Part shown: piece by piece, positions 38,217 to 46,703 of the stretch | Numbering within the stretch: the first letter of the stretch is position 1 | How the letters are laid out: the number at the start of each line of letters is the position of its first letter | From: Aestuariimicrobium sp. p3-SID1156 | GTDB taxonomy: Bacteria > Actinomycetota > Actinomycetes > Propionibacteriales > Propionibacteriaceae | DNA: 64,000 bases | Direction: 5' to 3' | Assembly: GCF_025144225.1 (NCBI RefSeq) | Contig: NZ_JALXXB010000001.1 | Coordinates: forward strand, 496,001-560,000 | Notes under the pieces: generated by a model | What the model saw: only the letters and a program-made list of their open reading frames with translations | Database searches by the model: none | What the model was told of the DNA's origin: nothing | Program-made: the position numbers and the translations under genes

Positions 38217-38239
38217 GGTTACGACACTAGTCTGGGCCG
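38217..38239. promoter_or_regulatory. Divergent leaderless promoters with overlapping -10 boxes (malY-like / MFS)
   Basis: The minus strand reads TAGTGT (38229-38224), seven nt, ATG 38216. The plus strand reads TAGTCT (38228-38233), six nt, GTG 38240. The boxes share TA at 38228-38229, so polymerase can probably serve only one direction at a time. Confidence 0.6.
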
Positions 38240-39101
38240 GTGACCCTGGACCCCGCCTTCCACCCGAACCAGTGGCGCCTCGCGACGGCCCAACTGCTGA
38301 GCGGTGTGGGCATCGCCTCCGGTATCGCTGTCGGTGCCGTGCTGGTGGAACAGGTCTCCGGCAGCACGGTGCTGGCGGGATTCGCGCAAACCGCGACAGT
38401 GCTGGGCGCTGCCCTGCTCGCCTTCCCCCTCTCTCGGCTCGCCTTCTCGCAGGGACGCCGACGCGCACTCGGTCTGGGCTTTGCCCTCGGCGCACTGGGG
38501 GCTCTGCTGATCGTGGCCGGGGTGCAGCTGCGCCATGTCGGTGGTGATCTGGGCCACGACGGTGGGCTCGGTGGCAGGGCCACAGCTGTCGGCGCCCGGT
38601 GACGCGATCGGCCGGCACTTCGGGCTCTCTGAGCTGGTCGGACCCTACCTGTTCTCGATCGTCGCCTTCTCCCTGGCTGCACTCGTCTCCAGCCACATCC
38701 TCGGCATGTACGGACTGTCGCCCCTGGTCGGTTGGGCGACCGACCGCTTCGGGGCGCGCATGGTGATCGGGATCGGCATGGGGATCTTCGCCCTCGCTTT
38801 CGTGGGCGGCATCCTCGACGCGGTGGGGGAGTCGCACCTGGCTCGCCTGATCCCCGCCCTGATGCTCCTCGGCCTCGGCTGGTCCTGCACGCTGATCGCC
38901 GGCTCGTCGCTGGTGGCGCAGTCCACGGAGCCGGAGTTGAGGATGCCCATGCAGGGTACGGTGGACACGTTCATGAACTTCGGCGCCGCGGGGATCACCG
39001 CGGTCAGCGGGAGCGTGCTGGCCTGGCAGGGATTCATGGGGATCAACGCGATGGCCTTCGTGGTGTGGTTGGTGCTGCTGCTGTTCTGGATGCCACGGTG
39101 A
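38240..39101 (+). pseudogene. Decayed major facilitator superfamily transporter
   Basis: Two reading frames encode pieces of one MFS protein. Residues 1-98 of the first frame (from GTG 38240) give helices 1-3 (QWRLATAQLLSGVGIASGIA... LGFALGALGALLIVAGVQLR). The homology then jumps into another frame at about 38535 with MSVVIWATTVGSVAGPQLS. A second, in-frame join appears in FSLAALVSSHILGMYGLSPLVGWATDRFG, where a large cytoplasmic loop and about two helices are normally expected. Total coding is about 286 residues instead of ~410. No full 12-helix transporter can be made. Confidence 0.7.
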
Positions 39102-39112
39102 GAGGGGAGCCC

Positions 39113-39601
39113 ATGCGTCCCACCAAGAAGCGGACAGCTGCGCGCATCATCGTGCGCGACGGTGACCGGGTGCTTCTCTTCCAGGACACGGACCCGGGGA
39201 TTCCTGGCAGCTCGTGGTGGGTGACGCCCGGTGGAGGCATCGACCCGGGCGAAACAGAGCTGCAGGCGGCCGTGCGAGAACTTGCCGAAGAGACCGGGCT
39301 GGTGGTGCCCGAGTCGGACCTTCGGGGACCGGTCGCCCGCAGGCTGGTCGTGCATGGGTACTCCGATCAGGTGCTGGAGCAGGATGAAGTGTTCTTCCTG
39401 ATCGACGCGAAGCCTTTCGAGGTGAGCACGGCCGGTTTCACCGAGAAGGAGAAGCTGACCCTGCTGGACCACGGCTGGTTCGGCCCTGACGAGCTTCGCG
39501 GCATGACCGTCTGGCCCAGGCAGTTGGTGGACTGCCTCGGCTGGGATGGGGAGCCCGCAGTCGACTGGGGCCGGATGGAGGAGTCGACGGTCCCGGTCTG
39601 A
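39113..39601 (+). CDS. Nudix hydrolase
   Basis: Single-domain hydrolase of 162 residues. The Nudix box GGIDPGETELQAAVRELAEETGLVV is intact. The N-terminal TAARIIVRDGDRVLLFQDTDPGIPGSSWWVTPGG resembles MutT-type nucleotide pyrophosphatases, but substrate is not predictable. ATG 39113 follows GAGGGGAG at 4 nt. Confidence 0.9.
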   Translation: MRPTKKRTAARIIVRDGDRVLLFQDTDPGIPGSSWWVTPGGGIDPGETELQAAVRELAEETGLVVPESDLRGPVARRLVVHGYSDQVLEQDEVFFLIDAKPFEVSTAGFTEKEKLTLLDHGWFGPDELRGMTVWPRQLVDCLGWDGEPAVDWGRMEESTVPV

Positions 39602-39615
39602 ACCCGATCCTTCCC

Positions 39616-40950
39616 TCAGGCGGCGAGGGTCCAGGTGTGGCTGGGGGTGATGAGCCATTGCTGGCCCAGGGGTGAGGTCCAGTGGAGGATTCCGGGGGCC
39701 AGGTGGGTGACTTTCCAGCCGGCGTGGGTTTTGGCTCGGTGGACGGTGCGGCTGAGCGGGGCGAGGTTCTCCGGTCTGGTTTGTCCGGGGGTTCCGGTTT
39801 GGTAGGGGATGGTGTGGTCCATGTCGCTTCCCCGGCTGGAGGCTCGCAGGGAGCCGGGGAAGGGCTCGACGGGGTTGCGCAGCTGGACCCATTCGCGCAT
39901 GGAGCGCGGCACCTCGTAGGCATCGACGGGACGCAGGTGGTCGGGGGCCAGGACGGGGCGGACGCGGATGCGGCGGTGCCCGAGAAGCGTGGTGAGCCAG
40001 CTGGTGAGGACGGGGCCGATGTCCTCGGCGCGGGCCACGCCTTTGCCAGTGGCGAGGTGGTCGTCGGTGAGGTGGACGACCAAGTCGGCCCGGGGGAGCA
40101 GCTTGTCAGGATCAACGGTGATCGTGCCGCAGGTGTGGCCCGCCAGCCCCTGCTGGGGGCAGGGTTCTGGGACCAGGCCCTGGGTGTGGGCTTGGAGCAT
40201 GGTGAGGGCTCGGGCGGGGTTGGCCAGGATGCCCAACGCGACCGAGCGTCGCACATCCCGAGAGTCGGCGGATCCTTGGCGTGCCAGGATGTCGGCGAGC
40301 TTGTTGAGGGTGGCGTCGAGTTGGAGGGCGTCGCCGGCGTCCAGTGATGAGCTGACGCTGGTGAGATCGTGGTGGTCGGGGTGAAGGTCGACGCGGCGCT
40401 GCCGGCGGGCCTGGGTGCGAGCATCGGTCTCGTGCTCATCCAACATCTCGAGGACCCGCGCCTTGATGAACTTCTTGATCCGGTCGGGGTGGACGGTGTC
40501 GAGCAGCGGTGCGATGTCGGAGTCGAGGATGAGGGAGTCGGTGTAGGAGAGTTTGCGCGTGAGGTGGGCGGCCTCGCGGGCACGCCAGACTCGCCAGCGG
40601 CCGGTGATGATGGCCTCCCACAAGCTGGGGAGGCGGTGTCGGACGGTGAGGGCGTCGGCGATCAGAAACCTGGCCTCGGTCTCCTTCAGGTCCATGGTGG
40701 CGGAGAGTTCGAGGCTGCAGAACTCCGCCACCAGTGGGGTGCCGTCGCCTCCCCACTGCACCAGCCGCTCCTCCCCATCGACGGTGGGGGCGTCGCTGGT
40801 GGTGAGGGTGTTGTTCAGGTCGGCCCAGTGGGCGGCGAGGGTGAACTGTTCGGCTTCGGCTTGTCGTTTGCGTTGCTCAGCATCTTTGAACTCGGCGAGC
40901 GCGAACAACCGCGTGGCGCGTAGATCGCGGGTCCGGTCGGGGTGGTTCAT
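39616..40950 (-). CDS. DUF222 / HNH endonuclease domain protein (13E12 type)
   Basis: Protein of 444 residues of the multi-copy actinobacterial DUF222-HNH family. The N-terminal two thirds are the helical DUF222 region (LPSLWEAIITGRWRVWRAREAAHLTRKL, DARTQARRQRRVDLHPD). The HNH nuclease motif is DMDHTIPYQTGTPGQTRPENLAPL with the last His in VHRAKTHAGW. AGGAGA lies 7 nt before ATG 40950. These genes are often repeated in a genome and may be mobile or selfish. Two 13-bp direct repeats lie about 100 bp upstream. Confidence 0.88.
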   Translation of the reverse strand: MNHPDRTRDLRATRLFALAEFKDAEQRKRQAEAEQFTLAAHWADLNNTLTTSDAPTVDGEERLVQWGGDGTPLVAEFCSLELSATMDLKETEARFLIADALTVRHRLPSLWEAIITGRWRVWRAREAAHLTRKLSYTDSLILDSDIAPLLDTVHPDRIKKFIKARVLEMLDEHETDARTQARRQRRVDLHPDHHDLTSVSSSLDAGDALQLDATLNKLADILARQGSADSRDVRRSVALGILANPARALTMLQAHTQGLVPEPCPQQGLAGHTCGTITVDPDKLLPRADLVVHLTDDHLATGKGVARAEDIGPVLTSWLTTLLGHRRIRVRPVLAPDHLRPVDAYEVPRSMREWVQLRNPVEPFPGSLRASSRGSDMDHTIPYQTGTPGQTRPENLAPLSRTVHRAKTHAGWKVTHLAPGILHWTSPLGQQWLITPSHTWTLAA

Positions 40951-41045
40951 CGGGTTTCTCCTGTCGGCTAGCAGGAATGAATCCATATCGAACTCACTAT
41001 CGATACTAGACGCGAGCTCCGACAAAACCGGCACACCAGCGACAA

Positions 41046-41079
41046 CGGACAACACCTGAGGTCACACGGACAACACCTG
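41046..41079 (-). repeat. Two 13-bp direct repeats upstream of the HNH gene
   Basis: CGGACAACACCTG occurs at 41046-41058 and 41067-41079, a 21-bp period (two helical turns). It sits about 100 bp before the HNH gene in an otherwise gene-free gap of 208 bp. It could be an operator or a remnant of a mobile-element end. Confidence 0.5.
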
Positions 41080-41158
41080 TCGGGGCCGATCACGCTTCGT
41101 CTCAATGGCCACAGGGGGAGAGGGGAGGCGAGCTGCGGGACGCGCACCCATCAGCCCA

Positions 41159-41389
41159 TCACAGGTGCGCGAAGACCTCGCGGTGGCCGTTCACCGCCGG
41201 CGCGATCAGGGCCAGCAGCGTGCTCAACCCCACCATCACCAGCGCAGCCGACCACCAGCCGACGACAACAAGCCCCAGGGCTGCGCCGTACCAGACGACG
41301 GCCAGCGTCATCCACAGCGCCGCGAACCACCCCGATTCACCACGGATCAGGGAATAGGTCTCGCGTCCGCAGGGGCAGGTGTACTTCAC
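41159..41389 (-). CDS. Small membrane protein with N-terminal CxC motif
   Basis: Protein of 76 residues. An N-terminal YTCPCGRE segment looks like half a zinc ribbon. Two membrane helices (about 20-63) follow. GTG 41389 overlaps the helicase stop by 4 nt (GTGA), so it is translated after the XPB helicase. Function unknown. It is the last gene of the XPB operon. Confidence 0.65.
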   Translation of the reverse strand: MKYTCPCGRETYSLIRGESGWFAALWMTLAVVWYGAALGLVVVGWWSAALVMVGLSTLLALIAPAVNGHREVFAHL

Positions 41390-43032
41390 AGGCTGTCGAT
41401 CTCCTCGGCGTCAATGATGCGGTACGCGTATCCCTGCTCCGCCAGGAATCGCTGGCGATGCTGGGCGAAATCGGCGTCCACCGTGTCACGTGCCACCACA
41501 GCGTAGAAACGCGCCACCAGCCCATCCTTGGGTCGCAGCAATCGCCCGAGCCGCTGGGCCTCCTCCTGGCGCGATCCGAAGGCGCCCGAGACCTGGATCG
41601 CCACCTCGGCGCTGGGCAGGTCCACCGAGAAATTGGCCACCTTGGAGACCACCAGGCGCGTGATCTCCCCATCGCGAAATTGCTGGTAGAGCTTCTCGCG
41701 TTGACGGGTGGTGGTCGAACCGGTGATCAGCGGCGCGTCCAACCGCGCAGCCAGGTCCTCGAGCTGGTCCACATACTGCCCGATCACCAGCGTGGGCTGG
41801 TCGCGGTGCTTCTCGGCCAGTTCCAGCACCACTCGGGTCTTAGACTCCGCGGTGGACGCCAACCGGTAGCGCACATCGGGCTCTGCCATGGCCTGCGCGA
41901 GCCGCTCGTCCTCGGTCAGGCTGACCCGCACTTCCACGCAATCAGCGGGCGCGATCCAACCCTGGGCCTCGATCTCCTTCCAGGGCGCGTCGTAACGCTT
42001 GGGCCCGATCAGGCTGAACACGTCGCCTTCTCGACCGTCCTCGCGCACCAGCGTGGCGGTGAGGCCCAGTCGACGACGCGCCTGCAGGTCGGCGGTCATC
42101 CGGAAAACCGGGGCAGGCAGCAGGTGCACTTCGTCGTAGATCACCAGCCCCCAGTCCCGCGCATTGAACAACTCCAGGTGCGGATGCACCCCGCCGCGCT
42201 TGGTGGTGATCACCTGGTATGTGGCGATCGTCACCGGACGGATCTCCTTCTTCGCCCCGGAATACTCACCGATCTCGTCCTCGGTCAAGGTGGTGCGACG
42301 GAGCAGCTCATCGCGCCACTGCCGCGCCGATACGGTGTTGGTGACCAGGATCAGAGTCGTCGCCCCGGCCAGCGCCATGGACGCTGCCCCCACGATCGTC
42401 TTGCCAGCCCCACAGGGCAGCACCACGACTCCCGAGCCGCCGTGCCAGAACGAGTCCGCCGCAAGCTTTTGATAGGGACGCAGCTGCCAGCCGCCACTGG
42501 CGTCCAGCTCGATGGCGTGGGCTTCGCCGTTGACGAAACCGGCCAGGTCCTCTGCCGGCCAGCCCAACCCCAACAGCGCCTGCTTGACCGAGCCCCGTTC
42601 CGAGGGGTGCACGACGACGGTCTCGTCGTCGATCCGCCCCCCGACAAGGCCCTTCAGCTTGCGCGAACGCAGCACTTCGGTGAGCACGGCGCGGTCAGAG
42701 GACACCATGACCAGCCCGTGGGTGGGGTGCTTCTCGATGCGCAGGCGCCCGTAGCGTCCCATGGTCTCGGTGATGTCGACCAACAGCGAACTCGCGACCG
42801 GGTAGCGCGACCAGGTCAACAGGGCATCCACCACCTGCTCGGCGTCGTGCCCTGCCGCCCGGGCGTTCCACAACCCCAGGGGCGTGATCCGGTAGCTGTG
42901 CACGTGCTCAGGGGCACGTTCCAGCTCGGCGAAGGGCGCGATGGCAATGCGGCAGGCCTCCGCGTCCGGATGGTCCACCTCCAGCAGCAGGGTGCGGTCG
43001 GACTGGACGATCAGTGGTGCGGTGGGATTCAT
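41386..43032 (-). CDS. XPB/ERCC3-type DNA repair helicase
   Basis: Superfamily 2 3'-5' DNA helicase of 548 residues resembling mycobacterial Rv0861c. An N-terminal XPB-specific domain (about 1-125) is followed by the first RecA domain with GVVVLPCGAGKTIVG (Lys211) and DEVH (300-303). TATLVREDGREGDV and a second RecA domain ending in SGAFGSRQEEAQRLGRLLRPK (motif VI) complete it. The start is ATG 43032, overlapping the previous stop (TGATG). A TTG just upstream is less likely. Confidence 0.95.
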   Translation of the reverse strand: MNPTAPLIVQSDRTLLLEVDHPDAEACRIAIAPFAELERAPEHVHSYRITPLGLWNARAAGHDAEQVVDALLTWSRYPVASSLLVDITETMGRYGRLRIEKHPTHGLVMVSSDRAVLTEVLRSRKLKGLVGGRIDDETVVVHPSERGSVKQALLGLGWPAEDLAGFVNGEAHAIELDASGGWQLRPYQKLAADSFWHGGSGVVVLPCGAGKTIVGAASMALAGATTLILVTNTVSARQWRDELLRRTTLTEDEIGEYSGAKKEIRPVTIATYQVITTKRGGVHPHLELFNARDWGLVIYDEVHLLPAPVFRMTADLQARRRLGLTATLVREDGREGDVFSLIGPKRYDAPWKEIEAQGWIAPADCVEVRVSLTEDERLAQAMAEPDVRYRLASTAESKTRVVLELAEKHRDQPTLVIGQYVDQLEDLAARLDAPLITGSTTTRQREKLYQQFRDGEITRLVVSKVANFSVDLPSAEVAIQVSGAFGSRQEEAQRLGRLLRPKDGLVARFYAVVARDTVDADFAQHRQRFLAEQGYAYRIIDAEEIDSL

Positions 43033-43928
43033 CAACAGGTGGGGGCCGGTTCGCTTGGGGGCAGTGGGGAATCGCTGGGGTCCGACGGCGCGGGGGTGCC
43101 GGTGGCGGTCACCGTCTCGGCGGGCTCACTGGGGCACAGGGTCTCTGAGGGGGATGGGGTGGGGGTCTCGGAGGTGGGCGAGGCGCTGGATGAGCTGGGC
43201 GCCGCCGAGCTTGAGGGCGCCAGGGTCGAGGGTGTCACCGAGGGCGACGGAGTCTGGCTCGGCGTGGTGACCGTGGAAGTCGGTGCGGTGCTGGACTGGG
43301 TGGGCGCCGGAGCAGAGCCGTCCGGGGAGGGCTGGGGCAGCACGACGGTTGTGGTGGGCTGCGTTGGCGTCGGCGTCGGCGTGGGCTGCGGAGTCGCGGG
43401 TGGCGTTGGCCCGGGGGTGGGGGTGGCCGGCTTGGCAGGGGGGGCGACCGCCAGCGGCGGAGGAATCACCACGATGGCCCGCCATTCGCCCTGGTTGCCG
43501 TTCCCGTCCACAGCCGCCACCTGGATCAGGATGTTCGCCGTCGATGCCGGCCAGGTCAGCGTGATCCACGGGTCCTTGACGGTGCCGGTCAGGTAGCCGT
43601 CCACGAGCACCACATAGTGCTGGATGCCTGCAGCGTCGTGGCTGCGGTTCCAGCCGATCAGGTAGTGCGAGGCCGTGTTCGACACCAGCCGCAGTCCGCG
43701 CACCGGCGTCGGCAGGCTGCGGTCCTTGCCCGGCAGAGGCGAGGCGGTGGAGCTTGGGTGCGCCTTTTCCGGGGACGTGGGGGGCACCGACACGCCAGGA
43801 GACGAGGCCACCGGCACCGGTTCGTCAAGCCCTGTCGGTGTCGTTCGGTCGGGCCTCAGATACAGCCCCAGCCCCACGACAAGACACACGCCGGTCACGG
43901 CGAGGCGTCGGATCACATGGGGCTGCAC
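43032..43928 (-). CDS. Membrane-anchored protein with fibronectin-III-like domain and Pro/Ser/Thr tail
   Basis: Predicted exported protein of 298 residues. An N-terminal hydrophobic anchor (RRLAVTGVCLVVGLGLYL) precedes a spacer and a beta-sandwich region (TPVRGLRLVSNTASHYLIGWNRSHDAAGIQHYVVLVDG... ILIQVAAVDGNGNQGEW) typical of fibronectin type III. The last ~110 residues are Pro/Thr/Ser repeats ending in Cys. GTG 43928 is chosen for a sensible anchor and overlaps the previous gene by 16 bp. Its place inside the helicase operon is unexplained. Confidence 0.7.
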   Translation of the reverse strand: MQPHVIRRLAVTGVCLVVGLGLYLRPDRTTPTGLDEPVPVASSPGVSVPPTSPEKAHPSSTASPLPGKDRSLPTPVRGLRLVSNTASHYLIGWNRSHDAAGIQHYVVLVDGYLTGTVKDPWITLTWPASTANILIQVAAVDGNGNQGEWRAIVVIPPPLAVAPPAKPATPTPGPTPPATPQPTPTPTPTQPTTTVVLPQPSPDGSAPAPTQSSTAPTSTVTTPSQTPSPSVTPSTLAPSSSAAPSSSSASPTSETPTPSPSETLCPSEPAETVTATGTPAPSDPSDSPLPPSEPAPTC

Positions 43929-45943
43929 GCACCAATGATACGTGCCTGCACGACGCGTGCGACCGGCACGGTGGTGGGTGCCGACGCCCTGCGCACCACG
44001 CGGGCCTGTCCGCCCTGGACGCCCAGCACTCGCACCACGTCGGTTGTTGCCACGCCACGAGCGTCGACGTGGGTGAGTTCGGTCCACTCCCCGCTCTCCA
44101 GGGCGCGCCCGAGCAGGTCGACGACGTCCTCCTCCTGGTCGGGCTGGGTCTGGGTCAGCAGCGCCCGTGCCAGCAGCGTGAGCTGGTCCCGGGTCGGGGG
44201 TTCCGGCTCCCGGTGGGGAGCAGTCGCACGCGTCGCGCGGCGAGGAACGGGTGCCTGCAATGGCTCGCCGGACTCATTGGTCGGCACCGGCGCGTGCCCC
44301 ATGCTGCGCAACAGGTCAACGACCTCCTCGACATCCCCCTGCGCCGCGATCGCCTGCGGCCCGACCCGGCGCAGACCGAGGATTTTCGCTTCTGGCGAAC
44401 GCAGGAGTGACTCCAGGATGGCTGGATCCTCCACAGTGACCACCGAAGCGGCCGGCATGACGCGGAGTTGACCATGCCGGCGCGCGACATCGGCCACCAG
44501 GTAGGCCAGTGGTTGGGGTACGGGAGTGAGGGAGTGGTCCTCCAGCCACTGGACCAGGGACTGCGCGGTGAGCCCCGAGTCCAGACCGCGACGGACGCTG
44601 GCAGCGGTGAACCGACGAGTACTTCCCTCCCTGGCGGTCACCAGGTCGAGCCGCCGTCGCACGTCGGTCTGCAGTGGACCGGGCAGGACCGCAGTCAGGT
44701 CGGACTGCAGGACGAACTGGTGCCCCGCGGCTGGGAATCCGGGGTCCTCGGCGGTGTGCGACAGCTCGCTGACCCTTCCCATCGCGACGACGCCGAGAAC
44801 TTCGGCATCCCGCACCACCGCCGTCGTGGCCTCCTGGACCGCTTCCTCCGGCCAGGTCGGGTAACGCCACAGGACGCGGGCTGCCAGCAGGTGGGTGTCG
44901 ATCGGCGTGCCGGTGGGAGCCTGGTGCAGCTCGGCCATCACCGCACGGTCGATGCGTTGCGCGCCTCTGGTCCAGGCACGGGCCAGCGCCCGCCATTGCC
45001 CCCACCCGGCCAGGGCGTCCCATCGATCGAACTGGGGGGTGGCCAGCCAGGTCGGCCCGTGGGCAGCGACCAGACCGGCCTGCAGCGCGAGGCGAAAGGC
45101 GAACTCCACCGCGGCCACCGGACGATCACCCGCGAGCACCTTGAGGTCACGACGCCCCACGCCGCCGGTGCTGAGGACGCGGGGCGCCAGGCTGATCACC
45201 TGCTCGACCAGGTCGGTGACCAGTGACAGGGCCTCGACGGCGGTGCCCAGGGCCGCCTGCTCGAGCAGCCTGCCGGGTTCAGCGGCGGGGGGAAACCCCG
45301 GGGGCTGGGAGGGGACCGCATCGGCGAAGAAACGTCCGCCGCGCAGGTGCAGCGCCACCTCGCGGGCCAGCACCACGCTCTCCTCGTCGTGGCGGCGCAG
45401 GATCCGCGCATTCAACAGCGCTTCGGCCGGAGCGCCCCGCACGGGGGTGCGCAGCCGTCCCCGGGGGTGCCAGACCAGCGGGTCCAGCAGGGCGCGCTGT
45501 TCGGGGGTGAGGTCCGTCAGCGCTGCGGTGACGTCGGCGTCCGTCAGTGGCAGGGGGGAGGGGGCGGCCAGACCAGCGGGGAAGGGGCCGAAGGCGGCTG
45601 CGGCCGCGCGGGTCAGCTGGAGCGACTTCCCCGTGCCCCAGACCAGCGCACGGCGTTCGAGCACGCGCAGGGCTGCCTCGACCGCCCCCCTGTCGGCGTC
45701 CAGCATCGCGGCCAGATGCCGCGGGCTCACCGGCTCATGCGCGGCGGCCAGGCCCTCGGCCACTCGCCGCAGCCAACGGTCCAGGCGCTCCATGGCCTGG
45801 GCGGTCGACGAGGGCGAGGAGGCGCGCTCGACCAGGTCCGACAGTGAGCTGGGCCGGGGCTGTGCGAGGTCCGGACGCTCCCGCATGAGGGTGACGAGCT
45901 GGTTCTCGTCCATGGCGCGGATCGCGTCGGCCAGGCTCCTCAT
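43913..45943 (-). CDS. Helicase-associated DNA-binding protein (Rv0862c-like)
   Basis: Soluble protein of 676 residues. Winged-helix-like segments (HLAAMLDADRGAVEAALRVLERRALV) fill the first half. The C-terminal part (about 370-560: FVLQSDLTAVLPGPLQTDVRRRLDLVTAREGSTRRFTAASVRRGLDSG) matches the XPB N-terminal-like Helicase_C_3 domain. As I recall, this protein is paired with the XPB helicase in mycobacteria (Rv0862c-Rv0861c). ATG 45943 overlaps the preceding stop (ATGA). Likely a partner or regulator of the helicase. Confidence 0.85.
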   Translation of the reverse strand: MRSLADAIRAMDENQLVTLMRERPDLAQPRPSSLSDLVERASSPSSTAQAMERLDRWLRRVAEGLAAAHEPVSPRHLAAMLDADRGAVEAALRVLERRALVWGTGKSLQLTRAAAAAFGPFPAGLAAPSPLPLTDADVTAALTDLTPEQRALLDPLVWHPRGRLRTPVRGAPAEALLNARILRRHDEESVVLAREVALHLRGGRFFADAVPSQPPGFPPAAEPGRLLEQAALGTAVEALSLVTDLVEQVISLAPRVLSTGGVGRRDLKVLAGDRPVAAVEFAFRLALQAGLVAAHGPTWLATPQFDRWDALAGWGQWRALARAWTRGAQRIDRAVMAELHQAPTGTPIDTHLLAARVLWRYPTWPEEAVQEATTAVVRDAEVLGVVAMGRVSELSHTAEDPGFPAAGHQFVLQSDLTAVLPGPLQTDVRRRLDLVTAREGSTRRFTAASVRRGLDSGLTAQSLVQWLEDHSLTPVPQPLAYLVADVARRHGQLRVMPAASVVTVEDPAILESLLRSPEAKILGLRRVGPQAIAAQGDVEEVVDLLRSMGHAPVPTNESGEPLQAPVPRRATRATAPHREPEPPTRDQLTLLARALLTQTQPDQEEDVVDLLGRALESGEWTELTHVDARGVATTDVVRVLGVQGGQARVVRRASAPTTVPVARVVQARIIGACSPM

Positions 45944-46629
45944 CGTTGGGGGACCAGCTGCCGCCAGCCCCACCACAGCCCCAGACCCAGGCAGACCAGA
46001 CAACCGAGCTGGCTGTAGCGGCCCATCGAGTAGAGGCTGTCGTCCATCACGTTGACCAGGAAACCGAGGACGAGCGCACTGGCGGAAGCCACCGCCAGGG
46101 CAGCGCGCAGGCGCGGCGAGAGGGGGCGTTCGGGTTGGCTGATGACAAGCACCAGCCCGAGAACCAGCAGCGGGAAGGCGAGCATCCACAGCGCAGTGCC
46201 GACGGCCAGACAGACGAGCAGGGGGACGCCGACGGCGTTCGCGATCTCTGCGGCAGGCACGCCCAGTCGCGGTTCGGCGGGGGCCGGCTCGGGCTCCCAC
46301 TGGAGTGGTTCGGGTTCGAACACGGGGGCGTCGAGGACGGCGGTGGTCGCCATCGGGGCGCGGGGGTCGAAGGAGGAACTCGCGAAGCCGTCCGGGGGAC
46401 CGGCGGAGAAGGCTGCATGGGGGTCGCGCCGAGGGCCGGAGGAGGGAACCAGCGTTTCCAACGGACGGCGGCCGGGGGCGTCGTGGTAGGTCGATGGGGC
46501 GGCGTCTGGGTGCCCGTCGGCGGGGGAGAGCGCCTTGGCGGGGAGTTCGAGGGGGCTGGTGCGCGGCATGGCGAAGCCATCAGGACGCTCGGTCGGTGCG
46601 TACTCGACCCCGTCACTCCACGAAACCAT
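45940..46629 (-). CDS. Hypothetical membrane protein heading the XPB operon
   Basis: Protein of 229 residues. A disordered acidic/Pro-rich cytoplasmic region (1-115) precedes about four membrane helices (IANAVGVPLLVCLAVGTALWMLAFPLLVLGLVLV...). No family is recognised. ATG 46629 is fixed by TACAGT seven nt upstream. It overlaps the next gene by 4 nt. Confidence 0.65.
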   Translation of the reverse strand: MVSWSDGVEYAPTERPDGFAMPRTSPLELPAKALSPADGHPDAAPSTYHDAPGRRPLETLVPSSGPRRDPHAAFSAGPPDGFASSSFDPRAPMATTAVLDAPVFEPEPLQWEPEPAPAEPRLGVPAAEIANAVGVPLLVCLAVGTALWMLAFPLLVLGLVLVISQPERPLSPRLRAALAVASASALVLGFLVNVMDDSLYSMGRYSQLGCLVCLGLGLWWGWRQLVPQR

Positions 46630-46642
46630 GACCACCACTGTA
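46630..46642 (-). promoter_or_regulatory. Leaderless -10 promoter of the XPB operon
   Basis: The minus strand reads TACAGT (46642-46637), seven nt, ATG 46629. Confidence 0.5.
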
Positions 46643-46703
46643 GTCCGCCGCTCCCGGTGAGCGTTTCGCTGCAGTCAGGCCGATTCCGTGGGACGGTGGA
46701 TCG

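Noticed and set aside
41458..43596. 712-codon open frame antisense to the XPB helicase and the fibronectin-like gene
   Set aside because: It spans two well-supported genes on the other strand and shows no domain signature; the same applies to the 666-codon frame at 31833-33833.
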